Assembly: GCA_009692305.1 (NCBI GenBank)
Contig: SHZK01000003.1
Span: 1-64,000, forward strand
Length of the DNA: 64,000 bases
Direction: 5' to 3'
Source of the DNA: Gammaproteobacteria bacterium
GTDB lineage: Bacteria; Pseudomonadota; Gammaproteobacteria; Pseudomonadales; Pseudohongiellaceae
Made by a program: the position numbers and the translations under genes
The notes under the pieces: generated by a model
Seen by the model: the letters and a program-made list of their open reading frames with translations, nothing else
The model's database searches: none
What the model was told of the DNA's origin: nothing
In this document: positions 8,895-19,688 of the stretch, one piece after another
Position numbering within the stretch: the first letter of the stretch is position 1
Layout of the letters: every line of letters starts with the position of its first letter

Positions 8895-10691
8895 ATGCCA
8901 AATTATCGTGCGCCGCTAGCGGATATGCAGTTTCTGCTGCGAGACGTTTTCTGCGCGGAAGAATTATTTGCGGCCATGCCGAGCACGGCCGAAGTTACCT
9001 ATGATTTGATCGATGCAATTCTCGAAGCAGCGGGAGATATTTCTTCCGAGTTGCTATCAACCATAAATCAATCCGGTGACGCTGAGGCTTGTCAATTCCT
9101 GAATGGAATCGTCACTACTCCAAAAGGTTTCAAGGAAGCATACACTGCATATGCTGAAGGAGGCTGGTGCGGCCTCACAGGTGAGCTTAAGTATGGTGGT
9201 CAGGGCATGCCAAAAGTGCTCTCAGCACTGATCGAAGAGATGATTTTCGGTGCCAACTCCTCTTTTGCGCTTTACGCAATCCTTACCACAGGTGCCACGT
9301 TGACTTTGAATCAGCACGGCAGTGACCAGCTGAAGCAAACCTATCTTCCTAAAATGTATAAAGGTAAATGGTCGGGCAGTATGTGCCTTACTGAACCGCA
9401 TGCGGGCACGGACCTTGGCATCCTGACAACTCGAGCCGATGAAAGTAGCGATGGCAGTTATCGAATTACCGGCACCAAAATCTTCATAACAGCAGGCGAA
9501 CATGACCTCACCGAAAATATAATCCATCTGGTGCTGGCCAAGCGACCCGATGCTCCCAAAGGACCGAGAGGAATTTCACTCTTCCTTGTCCCGAAATTGC
9601 TGGTTGATACTGCAGGCAATCTCACTGGACAGAAAAACAATGTTGTTTGTGGTTCCATTGAACACAAGATGGGAATCAAGGCTTCAGCAACTTGTGTATT
9701 GAATTTTGATGGTGCTACCGGATATCTGGTCGGTGAGTTAAACCAAGGATTGTCCAATATGTTCACTATGATGAATTACGAACGATTGTCGATGGGGTTG
9801 CAAGGGAATGGCTTGGCTGAAAGTTCCTACCAGATAGCCGCTGCGTATGCGAAGGAGCGAGTGCAGGGACGGGCAGCAAGCGAAAAACAGCAATCGGCTC
9901 GGTTAGCAGATCCAATACTTGTGCATCCTGATGTCCGCAGAATGTTACTCACCATGCGCGCCAATATCCTGGCGGGCCGCGCATTATCCCTGTACGCCTC
10001 CAGCCAGCTCGATATCGTAAAGTTTCATCCAGATGCTTTCGAGCGGCAGCGCGCCGGACAGTTGGTGGCTTTGTTGGTCCCTGTTCAAAAAGCGTATTGC
10101 ACGGATCGAGGTTTTGAAAGTTGTGTGCTTGGCCAGCAGACCTTGGGTGGTCACGGTTATGTTGCCGAGTGGGGGCTGGAACAAAACGTAAGGGATGCAC
10201 GCATCGCGCAAATCTACGAGGGAACCAATGGTGTGCAAGCGCTGGATCTCGCTGGTCGCAAAACTGTTCGTTGCAACGGTGAGTTGTTACAAGTTTTATT
10301 TACAGATATTGATGGGTTTATTGCGGCTCAGTCTTCTGTGCGCAGTCTTGATCCATTTATCGCTCACATGGAGCACACGAAAGATCTGCTCGCTAAAGCC
10401 ACATCGATTTTGCTGACTGACGCTCTTGATGATCCGAATGCAGTTGGTGCGGCTTCATATGCATACATGGAACTTATGGGCTTAACTCTCTACTGTTTTA
10501 TGTGGTTGCGCATGCTCGCGGCAGCGCAACAAGCATTGACCCAAGACGCCGGCAATCAGGAGTACTACGACGGATTGGTTAAAACTGGTGAATTCTTTTA
10601 TGCGCGATTACTGCCTCGCGCAGGTGCATTGGTGAATGAAATCAAAGCCGGGCCTGCTACATTAATGGCACTCAAAATGGAGCAGTTCTGA
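8895..10691 (+). CDS. Acyl-CoA dehydrogenase, DmdC/large subtype
   Basis: FAD-dependent dehydrogenation of an acyl-CoA to the 2-enoyl-CoA. The 598-residue length and the C-terminal extension after the core are those of the large subtype, which includes 3-methylmercaptopropionyl-CoA dehydrogenase (DmdC). Motifs include CLTEPHAGTDLG (FAD contact), a long lid loop, NYERLSMGLQG, QTLGGHGY, and the catalytic Glu in IYEGTNGVQALDL near residue 440. A good ribosome site (AAGGGGAA) precedes the ATG. Substrate cannot be told from sequence; the large subtype also covers medium/long fatty acyl-CoAs. It is transcribed alone and converges with the anti-sigma gene two bases away. Confidence 0.9.
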   Translation: MPNYRAPLADMQFLLRDVFCAEELFAAMPSTAEVTYDLIDAILEAAGDISSELLSTINQSGDAEACQFLNGIVTTPKGFKEAYTAYAEGGWCGLTGELKYGGQGMPKVLSALIEEMIFGANSSFALYAILTTGATLTLNQHGSDQLKQTYLPKMYKGKWSGSMCLTEPHAGTDLGILTTRADESSDGSYRITGTKIFITAGEHDLTENIIHLVLAKRPDAPKGPRGISLFLVPKLLVDTAGNLTGQKNNVVCGSIEHKMGIKASATCVLNFDGATGYLVGELNQGLSNMFTMMNYERLSMGLQGNGLAESSYQIAAAYAKERVQGRAASEKQQSARLADPILVHPDVRRMLLTMRANILAGRALSLYASSQLDIVKFHPDAFERQRAGQLVALLVPVQKAYCTDRGFESCVLGQQTLGGHGYVAEWGLEQNVRDARIAQIYEGTNGVQALDLAGRKTVRCNGELLQVLFTDIDGFIAAQSSVRSLDPFIAHMEHTKDLLAKATSILLTDALDDPNAVGAASYAYMELMGLTLYCFMWLRMLAAAQQALTQDAGNQEYYDGLVKTGEFFYARLLPRAGALVNEIKAGPATLMALKMEQF

Positions 10692-10692
10692 G

Positions 10693-11466
10693 TTAAATAG
10701 CCCACTCCACATTCTGTGCGAACATCGATTTAAGCTCTTCGAGATTCTCGTCCTGTTCGCCTATCAGAATCAGGTTGCCATCATTCAAGGGGACAACCAG
10801 CCCGCGGAAACGGTCGTCATGAATCGCGTATTCGGTAGAAACCGGACTGTTATCGATAACTATCACATTGATTGCGCCATGGCTACCATTCACCATCAAG
10901 TGTGCGCTATGAAAGGTTGGCAATACCACGCACAGTTTGGCGAATCGTACCGGCATCGCCTGCAGGGACTGTTCATCATTGAATTGCGTGTCAGCCAGTG
11001 CCATCACCTCAATCACCGCAGGCATGGAAATGTTCGGCAAGTCAGACCCGGCGTTGAAAGCGTTAATTTCATTTACTTCATGGTACAGATGCTGAATTAC
11101 CTGGCCGCCAAAGGCAATCTCGGCAGTAGATGGCCCGCCACCCAGGGTTAAGATAGCCGCGATCCCAACTGCCATAAGCAAACTTGCAGCTATGGCGTAG
11201 TACTGGATAAAATTATTGCTCGAAGGCTCGCTCGCCTCGCGTCCGCTCGCACTAGTCTCTGCCTGCGCTGGAATTGTCAGTAGTCTCTCTGCCAGCCCTG
11301 CAGGGACAGCAATGCTATTCGTCAGATTTACAATAGCGTGTTCCAGCTTGTGAGAGTCAGCCAGAATTTTCTGAAAAGCGGCATGATCTTTCGCCGCATC
11401 CAGAATTTCCTGATCGATTGCTGCAGGGTTTGCGTAGACCCTTTTGCGAAATTCTAATTCATCCAT
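10693..11466 (-). CDS. DUF3379-type membrane anti-sigma-like protein
   Basis: 257 residues: a cytoplasmic N-terminal part (about 1-87, beginning MDELEFRKRVYANP, typical of DUF3379), one membrane helix at about 88-108 (YYAIAASLLMAVGIAAIL), and a periplasmic C-terminal domain of about 145 residues. It lies 56 bases downstream of an ECF sigma factor gene in the same direction. A membrane anti-sigma factor that binds the sigma factor and releases it on an envelope signal is inferred from this arrangement. The signal is unknown. Confidence 0.7.
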   Translation of the reverse strand: MDELEFRKRVYANPAAIDQEILDAAKDHAAFQKILADSHKLEHAIVNLTNSIAVPAGLAERLLTIPAQAETSASGREASEPSSNNFIQYYAIAASLLMAVGIAAILTLGGGPSTAEIAFGGQVIQHLYHEVNEINAFNAGSDLPNISMPAVIEVMALADTQFNDEQSLQAMPVRFAKLCVVLPTFHSAHLMVNGSHGAINVIVIDNSPVSTEYAIHDDRFRGLVVPLNDGNLILIGEQDENLEELKSMFAQNVEWAI

Positions 11467-11522
11467 TTGCCATCAGCTCTTGGTAGTTAGCTTTGTATTT
11501 ATAGTGGCAGCATTCCAATAAT

Positions 11523-12053
11523 TCACCTTTCTGTTGCGTCGCTTTCCAGATTGAATTCTTGTTTAAGTTTGCTTCTGGCGCGAAACAGTCTTGTCATTAC
11601 TGTGTTGTTATTCAGATCCAGAATGTCAGCTATTTCTTTCCCGCTGAACCCGCCTATCACCTGGAGCAAGAGTGGTTCGCGGTATTCACTTTCGAGTCGA
11701 TTGATTGCATTGTGCAGTAATTCCCGCTCCATGCGACTGTCAGGTTCAAGTTCGTCATTTTCTGCTATGGACTGTCCTTCAATGTCGACCAGCTCCGGGC
11801 GATAGCGCTCATAGAGTCGGGCATTTTCCCGACGCAGTATGGTGAATAACCAGGCTTTGGCGGCTTTATCATCCTGCAGACTCTCTAAAGACCGCCATGC
11901 ACGCAAAAATGTTTCCTGCACCAGATCTTCGGCCAGAGGTTTGCTTTTGCACAGCCAATATGCATAGCGGAACACGTCCTGATAGAGCGCAGCGACCAGT
12001 GATTCATAGCGCTGCCGCTTGTTTTCGCCCTTCAGGACCTGGATCTCATTCAT
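11523..12053 (-). CDS. ECF-family RNA polymerase sigma factor
   Basis: A 176-residue sigma-70 family factor with only regions 2 and 4. Region 2 reads LYQDVFRYAYWLCKSKPLAEDLVQETFLRAWRS (about 23-55) with the core-binding DLVQETF motif. Region 4 holds LESEYREPLLLQVIGGFSGKEIADILDLNNNTVMTRLFRARSKL (about 118-162), a helix-turn-helix that reads the -35 element. It forms a two-gene unit with the DUF3379 protein. In related bacteria dnaJ often sits upstream of dapB; here this sigma pair occupies that place, on the opposite strand. Confidence 0.9.
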   Translation of the reverse strand: MNEIQVLKGENKRQRYESLVAALYQDVFRYAYWLCKSKPLAEDLVQETFLRAWRSLESLQDDKAAKAWLFTILRRENARLYERYRPELVDIEGQSIAENDELEPDSRMERELLHNAINRLESEYREPLLLQVIGGFSGKEIADILDLNNNTVMTRLFRARSKLKQEFNLESDATER

Positions 12054-12245
12054 TTTATTCAGGCTTGAGTTAATGTGCTGGATTGCCAGCTGGGGGTCAG
12101 AATTGGATTCGCAATTGATGCTGGGGCTGCTCCAGTCGGGCTGAGAGTGTGCCGAATTTGCCTGGGCGCATCAAGTATTTCGCCGCGAGCAACCTCCCGC
12201 ACACCCAGGCCCAGTCTGTGCCCACTGCAGTTAGGTCGGCAAGCA

Positions 12246-12273
12246 TTGTCTGCGGCAGTATGCCCTGTATACT
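12246..12273 (+). promoter_or_regulatory. Sigma70 promoter for dapB
   Basis: TTGTCT, 16 bases, then TATACT, placing the expected start point about 25 bases before the dapB ATG. The match is good and well placed. Confidence 0.6.
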
Positions 12274-12286
12274 TGCCCCACTTTGA

Positions 12287-13105
<819 letters not shown>

Positions 13106-13442
13106 GCCGCAGAGAGGTTCGCTACAATTTCGACAAAAACGTGCAGAATAATTTCTATTCCTCGTAGACAAGCCGTGGCATCTTTCAATAGAATACTCCC
13201 TCAGTATGTTGAATGCTGAAACTTTGGCGAAATTGCGAATAAGTCGCTTCGATAGTCACTGTATTTGCAAGACGAGATCTAAAAAGCGGAGTGAAGAAAT
13301 TCTTCAGTCCGTTTTTTTTGCGCCGGAAAAAGCATGCAATCTACGCTCAGACTATAAACAGAAGGGTGCAACCCTGTATTCGGTCAGACACAAAATTCAT
13401 AACTTCACGAACTATATATAACCAGGAAAGACGGGAGCAATA
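13106..13442 (+). other. dapB-carA intergenic leader region
   Basis: 337 bases without a convincing protein gene; an open frame at 13206-13421 lacks a ribosome site and family resemblance. The region contains a terminator-like hairpin (listed separately) and about 120 bases between it and carA. A promoter for carAB should lie here, but no unambiguous hexamer pair was found, and no clear ArgR box was recognised. Confidence 0.5.
13287..13319 (+). terminator. Terminator or attenuator upstream of carA
   Basis: A 12-position stem, CGGA plus TGAAGAA pairing with TTCTTCA plus TCCG around a single G-G mismatch, is followed at once by eight T residues and preceded by five A residues. It sits 182 bases after the dapB stop and about 125 bases before carA. 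It can be the dapB terminator or an attenuator in a carAB leader; carAB in Pseudomonas is reported to have leader-based control. Confidence 0.7.
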
Positions 13443-14582
13443 GTGGCAGGATCAGCTGTACTGGCTTTAGAAGATGGCAGCATCTTTCGGGGTACTGCAA
13501 TTGGGGCAGAGGGAAGTTCCTCTGGTGAAGTAGTTTTCAACACGTCAATGACTGGATATCAGGAAATTCTCACTGATCCGTCGTATGCAAAGCAAATCAT
13601 CACGTTGACGTATCCGCATATTGGCAATACCGGCACTAACGAAGAAGACAACGAATCGCCGTGCGTGTGGGCGTCTGGATTGGTAATTCGTGATTTGCCT
13701 CGCCTCGCCAGTAATTGGCGCAGCGAACAGACTCTGGATGAATTTCTTAAGCAGCGTGGAGTGGTGGCGATTGCAGAAATCGACACGCGCCGATTGACGC
13801 GACTGCTGCGGCGAAAAGGTGCGCTAAATGGCTGCCTGCTGTCAGGCTCGGCCCTGGAGGCGGCAGGTGAAGGGGAAGCCTTGCAACTGGCGAAGGCCTT
13901 TCCTGGATTAAAAGGCATGGATCTCGCCAAAGTAGTCACTACTGCGGAATCCTATGTATGGTCCGGAGGCGTCTGGAATTTGGGAACTGGCTACACCAAA
14001 GCTACTCCGAGTCGATTCAAGGTAGTTGCCTACGACTTCGGTGTGAAGCGCAATATTCTCCGCATGCTCGTGGCAAGGGGCTGTGAAATCATAGTTGTGC
14101 CAGCACAGACGAGTGCTGAGGCTGTGCTCGCATTGCAGCCGAATGGCATTTTCCTTTCCAATGGACCCGGTGACCCGGAACCCTGCGACTACGCAATTAC
14201 CGCCATCAAGGCCCTGCTGCAAACGGAGATTCCCATTTTCGGCATCTGTCTCGGCTGTCAGCTGCTAGCACTGGCTAGCGGTGCGAAAACCATGAAAATG
14301 CCATTGGGACATCATGGGGCGAATCATCCGGTGCAGGATCTGCGCTCGCGCGCAGTGTTTATCACCAGTCAGAACCACGGCTTTGCCGTAGATGAAAAAT
14401 CATTGCCGGAAAACCTGCGCGCAACCCACAAATCATTATTCGATGGCACCTTGCAGGGCATTGAACGAACGGACAAACCAGCGTTCGCATTCCAGGGTCA
14501 TCCGGAGGCAAGCCCTGGGCCCCATGATGTTGCGCCATTGTTCGATCATTTTTTGCAATTGATGGAAAAGCGACGCCAATAA
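13443..14582 (+). CDS. carA: Carbamoyl-phosphate synthase small subunit
   Basis: Glutamine amidotransferase subunit that hydrolyses glutamine and channels ammonia to CarB for carbamoyl phosphate, the precursor of arginine and pyrimidines. The start is GTG with GGGAG upstream. The 379-residue protein has the N-terminal CPSase domain ([17 protein letters not shown]) and a class I glutaminase domain. The nucleophile Cys is residue 269 in [15 protein letters not shown], and the His-Glu pair lies in [13 protein letters not shown]. The residue after LG is usually His (GICLGHQ); here it is Cys 272. carB follows after 75 bases. Confidence 0.97.
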   Translation: MAGSAVLALEDGSIFRGTAIGAEGSSSGEVVFNTSMTGYQEILTDPSYAKQIITLTYPHIGNTGTNEEDNESPCVWASGLVIRDLPRLASNWRSEQTLDEFLKQRGVVAIAEIDTRRLTRLLRRKGALNGCLLSGSALEAAGEGEALQLAKAFPGLKGMDLAKVVTTAESYVWSGGVWNLGTGYTKATPSRFKVVAYDFGVKRNILRMLVARGCEIIVVPAQTSAEAVLALQPNGIFLSNGPGDPEPCDYAITAIKALLQTEIPIFGICLGCQLLALASGAKTMKMPLGHHGANHPVQDLRSRAVFITSQNHGFAVDEKSLPENLRATHKSLFDGTLQGIERTDKPAFAFQGHPEASPGPHDVAPLFDHFLQLMEKRRQ

Positions 14583-14657
14583 AATAAATTAACCGGACAA
14601 AGTACCTGGCAGAATTTTCCTGCTGCCGGGAACGCAAACTGGAACCACAGAACTACT

Positions 14658-17600
14658 ATGGCAAAACGAACTGATATAAAAAGCATACTGATACTCGGCG
14701 CCGGGCCCATCGTTATCGGGCAGGCTTGTGAATTTGATTATTCCGGCGCTCAAGCTTGTCAGGCCCTAAAAGAAGAGGGCTACCGCGTCATTCTGGTAAA
14801 TTCCAATCCTGCTACCATCATGACTGATCCCTCAATGGCAGATGCGACCTATATCGAGCCAGTGACCTGGGAAATTGTTGAAAAAATTATTGAGAAAGAG
14901 CGACCTGATGCAATTCTGCCTACCATGGGTGGGCAGACTGCATTGAATTGCGCCCTGGATTTAAATCGGCATGGAGTGCTCGCTAAATACAATGTGGAAC
15001 TGATCGGGGCGAATTGCGAAGCAATCGATAAAGCCGAGGACCGTGAGCTATTCGACGATGCCATGAAGGCGATCAACCTCGAGACTCCCAGACATGTGAT
15101 GGCCCGTAACATGGAGCAGGCATTTGGCGCGCTGGAAGAGCTGGGTTTTCCCTGCATCATCAGGCCCTCCTTTACCCTCGGTGGCTCAGGCGGAGGTATA
15201 GCTTATAACAAGGAAGAATTTGAAGAGATTTGTTCCCGCGGATTGGAGCTATCCCCAACCAATGAAGTGCTGATTGATGAATCACTTATTGGCTGGAAGG
15301 AATATGAACTGGAAGTGGTGAGGGACAAAAATGATAACTGCATCGTTGTCTGCTCCATAGAAAACTTCGATGCCATGGGAGTGCACACTGGCGATTCGAT
15401 TACCGTAGCGCCGGCGCAAACCCTGACTGATAAGGAATATCAGATTATGCGTAATGCCGCGATTGCAGTGTTGCGGGAAATCGGCGTGGAAACCGGCGGT
15501 TCGAATGTGCAGTTCGGAGTGAACCCTGACGACGGCAGACTCGTGGTTATCGAGATGAATCCCCGTGTATCGCGCTCCTCGGCGCTGGCATCCAAGGCAA
15601 CCGGGTTTCCGATCGCGAGGGTAGCTGCGAAGTTGGCAATTGGATATACCCTTGATGAACTGCGCAATGAGATCACCGGCGGCATTACTCCGGCATCCTT
15701 CGAGCCATCCATTGACTATGTTGTCACCAAGATTCCGCGCTTTACATTCGAGAAGTTCCCAGAAGCAAATGACCGCATAACAACACAAATGAAATCCGTT
15801 GGCGAAGTAATGGCTATCGGACGCACGTTTCAGGAATCAATTCAGAAAGCATTGCGTGGACTGGAAGTTGACAAGTGTGGTTTTGATCCGGTTCTTGATA
15901 CCAAGCGCAGCGATGCGCGAGAAATCCTTACTCGGGAATTGACCGAAGCTGGCGCACATCGCATCTGGTATCTTGGCGATGCGTTCAGACTCGATTGGTC
16001 TGTGCAGACCGTGCATGAACTCACCGGAATAGATCCATGGTTTCTGGTGCAGATTGAGGAACTGATTCAGATCGAGAAAGCGGTGGAGCGGCAGTCGCTG
16101 CAAGAGATCGACAAGACTGCCATGTTCAAGTTGAAGCAGCGAGGTTTCTCCGACAAGCGCTTGTCGCAACTGCTTGACGTTAAAGAAGAAGCAGTGCAGA
16201 AAGCGCGGCATAAACTGGGTGTAAGACCCGTCTACAAGCGCGTTGATACTTGTGCTGCGGAATTTGCCTCGGCAACGGCCTACATGTATTCAACTTATGA
16301 GGAAGAATGTGAAGCTCTGCCCAGTAAGCGCGAGAAGATAATGGTGCTTGGCGGCGGGCCCAATCGGATAGGCCAGGGCATTGAGTTCGACTATTGCTGT
16401 GTGCATGCTGCATTGGCGATGCGCGAAGATGGCTATGAAACAATCATGGTCAACTGTAATCCTGAAACCGTTTCCACAGATTACAATATTTCTGATCGCC
16501 TCTATTTTGAACCATTGACGTTCGAAGATGTCGTCGAGATTGTGCAGCTTGAAAAACCCAAAGGCGTAATTGTGCAGTTTGGCGGACAGACACCGCTAAA
16601 CCTGGTGAAAAGGCTGGAAGCAGCCGGTGTTCCAGTCATTGGCACGTCGCCCGATGCCATAGACCGTGCAGAAGATCGCGAACGCTTCCAGCACCTGATC
16701 CAGAAACTCGGATTGAAGCAGCCGCCGAACTGTACTGTTCGCAGTGTAGAAGAGAGTGTCAGGGAAGCCGAGAAAATAACTTATCCACTGGTGGTGCGTC
16801 CCTCGTATGTGCTTGGTGGTCGCGCGATGGAGATTGTCTACAACGAAACTGAGCTGAAACGATATCTGCATACGGCGGTGCAAGTATCGAATGAGAGCCC
16901 GGTGTTGCTGGATTTTTTCCTCAATGCAGCAATCGAGATCGACGTTGACCTGGTGTGTGATGGCGAGCAAGTTGTGCTGGGCGCAATCATGCAGCATATA
17001 GAACAGGCGGGCGTGCATTCTGGTGATTCTGCATGCTCACTGCCGCCGTACAATTTGCCAATGGATGTGCAGAACCTGATCAGGGAGCAAGTCACCAAGC
17101 TTGCACTAGAATTGGGTGTAATAGGGCTCATGAACACCCAGCTCGCTTATCAAGACGGCGAGGTGTACATCATTGAGGTAAATCCCCGCGCATCCAGAAC
17201 AGTCCCCTTCGTGTCCAAATGCATTGGGCGGTCCCTGGCCAAGGTTGCAGCGCGCTGCATGATTGGCACCACTCTGAAAGAACAGGGCTTTACCAAGGAA
17301 ATCATCCCAACGACTTTTGCGGTGAAAGAAGCCGTTTTTCCATTCAACAAATTTCCAGGAGTCGATCCAATTCTCGGACCGGAAATGAAATCCACAGGCG
17401 AAGTGATGGGAGTGGGGCAGAATTTCGCAGAAGCCTATGCGAAAGCACAATTGGGAGCCGGCGCAGTTTTTGAGCGGAATGGAAATGCTTTTATAAGCGT
17501 GCGTGATGCGGACAAGCCTGCCGTCGCAGAAGTAGCCGAGAAACTAGTAGCTCTGGGATATTCTCTGGTAGCAACTCACGGCACCGCGCAAGTGATTGCT

Positions 17601-17876
17601 GCTGCGGGCTTGCCGGTAAAGCGTGTGAATAAGGTAGCTGAAGGTAGACCTCATATAGTCGATATGTTAAAAAACGAAGAGATCCAGCTAATCGTGAATA
17701 CTACTGAAGGCAAACAGGCGATAGCTGATTCTTCGCACATTCGGCGCACGGCACTGCGCCACGATGTATTTTGTACCACAACTATCTTTGGTGCGTTGGC
17801 AGTGTGTGAAGCGTTGGAGTACGGCAGCAGCATGTCTGTCTATACTCTGCAGCAATTGCACGCTAACCTGCCTTGA
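14658..17876 (+). CDS. carB: Carbamoyl-phosphate synthase large subunit
   Basis: Synthesises carbamoyl phosphate from bicarbonate, ammonia and two ATP. The 1072-residue protein has the tandem layout of the family: two ATP-grasp halves ([19 protein letters not shown] near residue 8 and [19 protein letters not shown] near 560), an oligomerisation region between them, and a C-terminal allosteric MGS-like domain (about 935-1072, with the ATHGTAQVI segment) that binds effectors such as UMP and ornithine in enteric bacteria. It forms an operon with carA; greA follows after 104 bases. Confidence 0.98.
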   Translation: MAKRTDIKSILILGAGPIVIGQACEFDYSGAQACQALKEEGYRVILVNSNPATIMTDPSMADATYIEPVTWEIVEKIIEKERPDAILPTMGGQTALNCALDLNRHGVLAKYNVELIGANCEAIDKAEDRELFDDAMKAINLETPRHVMARNMEQAFGALEELGFPCIIRPSFTLGGSGGGIAYNKEEFEEICSRGLELSPTNEVLIDESLIGWKEYELEVVRDKNDNCIVVCSIENFDAMGVHTGDSITVAPAQTLTDKEYQIMRNAAIAVLREIGVETGGSNVQFGVNPDDGRLVVIEMNPRVSRSSALASKATGFPIARVAAKLAIGYTLDELRNEITGGITPASFEPSIDYVVTKIPRFTFEKFPEANDRITTQMKSVGEVMAIGRTFQESIQKALRGLEVDKCGFDPVLDTKRSDAREILTRELTEAGAHRIWYLGDAFRLDWSVQTVHELTGIDPWFLVQIEELIQIEKAVERQSLQEIDKTAMFKLKQRGFSDKRLSQLLDVKEEAVQKARHKLGVRPVYKRVDTCAAEFASATAYMYSTYEEECEALPSKREKIMVLGGGPNRIGQGIEFDYCCVHAALAMREDGYETIMVNCNPETVSTDYNISDRLYFEPLTFEDVVEIVQLEKPKGVIVQFGGQTPLNLVKRLEAAGVPVIGTSPDAIDRAEDRERFQHLIQKLGLKQPPNCTVRSVEESVREAEKITYPLVVRPSYVLGGRAMEIVYNETELKRYLHTAVQVSNESPVLLDFFLNAAIEIDVDLVCDGEQVVLGAIMQHIEQAGVHSGDSACSLPPYNLPMDVQNLIREQVTKLALELGVIGLMNTQLAYQDGEVYIIEVNPRASRTVPFVSKCIGRSLAKVAARCMIGTTLKEQGFTKEIIPTTFAVKEAVFPFNKFPGVDPILGPEMKSTGEVMGVGQNFAEAYAKAQLGAGAVFERNGNAFISVRDADKPAVAEVAEKLVALGYSLVATHGTAQVIAAAGLPVKRVNKVAEGRPHIVDMLKNEEIQLIVNTTEGKQAIADSSHIRRTALRHDVFCTTTIFGALAVCEALEYGSSMSVYTLQQLHANLP

Positions 17877-17980
17877 CAGTGCCGTTACCCGACTGAAGTT
17901 AACAGCAAGCAACGTCGTGATGTCATCTGTAACACAGATAGACTATTGCGATGATTTACCGGATTAAAGGTTGAAATTTT

Positions 17981-18457
17981 ATGCGAAAAGTACCGATGAC
18001 AGTTTGCGGCGCCGAGAAGCTGCGAGCAGAGCTGAATGAATTGAAATCGGTAGCTCGTCCGAGAATAACTGCGGCGATCGCCGAGGCGCGAGCGCATGGT
18101 GATCTGAAGGAAAACGCCGAGTACCACGCGGCCCGTGAACAACAGAGTTTCTGTGAAGGGCGCATAACCGAGATTGAAAACAAGCTCGCAGATTGTGAAG
18201 TTATTGATGTTAAAAGCATCGAAGCAACTGGTCGGGTAATCTTTGGCACGACCGTCAGTCTGTTCAACTTGAATACAGATAAAACAGTTACTTACCAGAT
18301 TGTAGGTGAAGATGAGGCTGATGTGCCGGCGGGCAAGATCTCGGTAGGCTCACCAATTGCACGCGCGATTATGGGTAAATACGAAGGAGATGAAATCGTA
18401 GTTAAGGCGCCAGCTGGAGATATCGCTTACGAGATCGAGACGGTCCGCCATCTTTAA
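17981..18457 (+). CDS. greA: Transcription elongation factor GreA
   Basis: Enters the RNA polymerase secondary channel and triggers cleavage of backtracked RNA. The 158-residue length is exact for the family. The N-terminal coiled coil (about 1-75) includes the acidic tip [15 protein letters not shown], and the C-terminal FKBP-like domain includes [24 protein letters not shown]. The N-terminus reads [18 protein letters not shown]; an internal ATG six codons in is an alternative start close to the E. coli form. It ends in a short convergent gap with yhbY. Confidence 0.96.
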   Translation: MRKVPMTVCGAEKLRAELNELKSVARPRITAAIAEARAHGDLKENAEYHAAREQQSFCEGRITEIENKLADCEVIDVKSIEATGRVIFGTTVSLFNLNTDKTVTYQIVGEDEADVPAGKISVGSPIARAIMGKYEGDEIVVKAPAGDIAYEIETVRHL

Positions 18458-18504
18458 TGGGCGGTCAGGGCTAGCTGTCAGCTGCGGCGGGTGTTATTGA
18501 TTAT

Positions 18505-18813
18505 TCAGGACTTGCGACTCAGATTGGACAGGCGTTTGTCAGGAATCTTCGCCGCACGATAGAGCAGTACCATGTGGCCGACGCTCTGGATACACTCGGC
18601 TTGTCCCTCAGCACAGATGGATGCAGTGAGCGCCTTCTTCTCTTCGCGGTCCGATGTAACCAGTTTGATTTTAATTAATTCGTGTTCGGATAGCGCGCGC
18701 TCTATTTCCTGACGGATATTGTCGGTAAAACCTTTCTGTGCAATGGTTACGATTGGTTTAAGATTGTGACCAATTGTTCGGAAACGTTTTTTGTCTGCGT
18801 TGCTTAGTGACAT
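18505..18813 (-). CDS. yhbY: YhbY/CRM-domain RNA-binding protein
   Basis: A 102-residue CRM-domain protein associated with pre-50S ribosomal subunits. From the start at 18813 it reads [20 protein letters not shown], then [31 protein letters not shown] and the [11 protein letters not shown] end, which is the whole family profile. A longer in-frame reading from 18894 is unlikely because the extra residues have no counterpart. It is divergent from rlmE, the standard arrangement. Confidence 0.93.
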   Translation of the reverse strand: MSLSNADKKRFRTIGHNLKPIVTIAQKGFTDNIRQEIERALSEHELIKIKLVTSDREEKKALTASICAEGQAECIQSVGHMVLLYRAAKIPDKRLSNLSRKS

Positions 18814-18915
18814 GAAAAATATCTGGATAGCGCTGAATTCAACGGAAGCGGATTCTATTACGTTGCTTCTGAACATGAAAGTGTGGATGTTCAAGACAGG
18901 GGAGAAAGTGACTTA

Positions 18916-19542
18916 ATGCCCAGAACCAAAACCAGCAAACAATGGCTCAAAGAGCACTTCGATGATGCGTATGTGAAGCGCAGTCAGGAAGCTGGCTATC
19001 GCTCCCGCGCCAGTTTCAAACTGCTGGAAATCCAGGAAAAAGACCAAGTTATACGGCAGGGCATGACCGTGGTCGATCTGGGCGCGGCACCTGGAGGCTG
19101 GTCGCAGGTGGCGGCTGCTCTGGTTAGTCCGAAAGGTAAGGTACTTGCTTCGGATATACTGAAAGTAGATCCATTGCCGGGAGTCGAGTTTATCCAGGGT
19201 GATTTCACTGAGACTATTGTGCTGGAGAGCTTGCTGCAAGCCATGCAAGGCAAACTGGCTGACCTTGTATTATCGGACATGGCACCCAATATGAGTGGAA
19301 TGAAGGATATTGATCAGCCACAAATGATGCATCTGGCGGAATTGGCGCTGGAATTCGCCAGATCTGTACTCGCTCCTGGAGCGTATTTCCTTGTTAAGGT
19401 ATTTCATGGCGCAGGACTCGCAGCCTATCAGGCCGAATTGCGTACCAGCTTCGCAACGGTGAAAGTGAGGAAACCCGCGGCTTCCCGAGCCAGATCGAGC
19501 GAAATATATCTGCTGGCAGGCGGTTTCCACGCGGAATCATGA
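18916..19542 (+). CDS. rlmE: 23S rRNA 2'-O-ribose U2552 methyltransferase
   Basis: SAM-dependent methylation of U2552 in the A-loop of 23S rRNA, a late step in 50S assembly. From the ATG at 18916 (208 aa) the protein aligns from [18 protein letters not shown]. The SAM loop is [13 protein letters not shown] near 50. The catalytic tetrad is visible as Lys in RASFKLLEI, Asp in [10 protein letters not shown], Lys in FLVKVFHG and Glu in RSSEIYLL. An upstream in-frame ATG at 18883 would add 11 residues. ftsH follows, as in E. coli. Confidence 0.95.
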   Translation: MPRTKTSKQWLKEHFDDAYVKRSQEAGYRSRASFKLLEIQEKDQVIRQGMTVVDLGAAPGGWSQVAAALVSPKGKVLASDILKVDPLPGVEFIQGDFTETIVLESLLQAMQGKLADLVLSDMAPNMSGMKDIDQPQMMHLAELALEFARSVLAPGAYFLVKVFHGAGLAAYQAELRTSFATVKVRKPAASRARSSEIYLLAGGFHAES

Positions 19543-19688
19543 GAGCGGCTGGAAAATGGGTGCAATATTTTCTGTAAACATTAGAATCGCTGGATGCGTT
19601 CGAGTCGGGTACGGATACAAGCAAGGCTTGAGTTGGTCATTGCCCATCCCAGCTCAGCAATCAATCACTACCACTGGGGGATATACCC

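Noticed and set aside
13206..13421. Arg/Lys-rich open frame in the carA leader
   Set aside because: It runs straight through the terminator hairpin and has no ribosome site; a translated leader peptide could not be supported.
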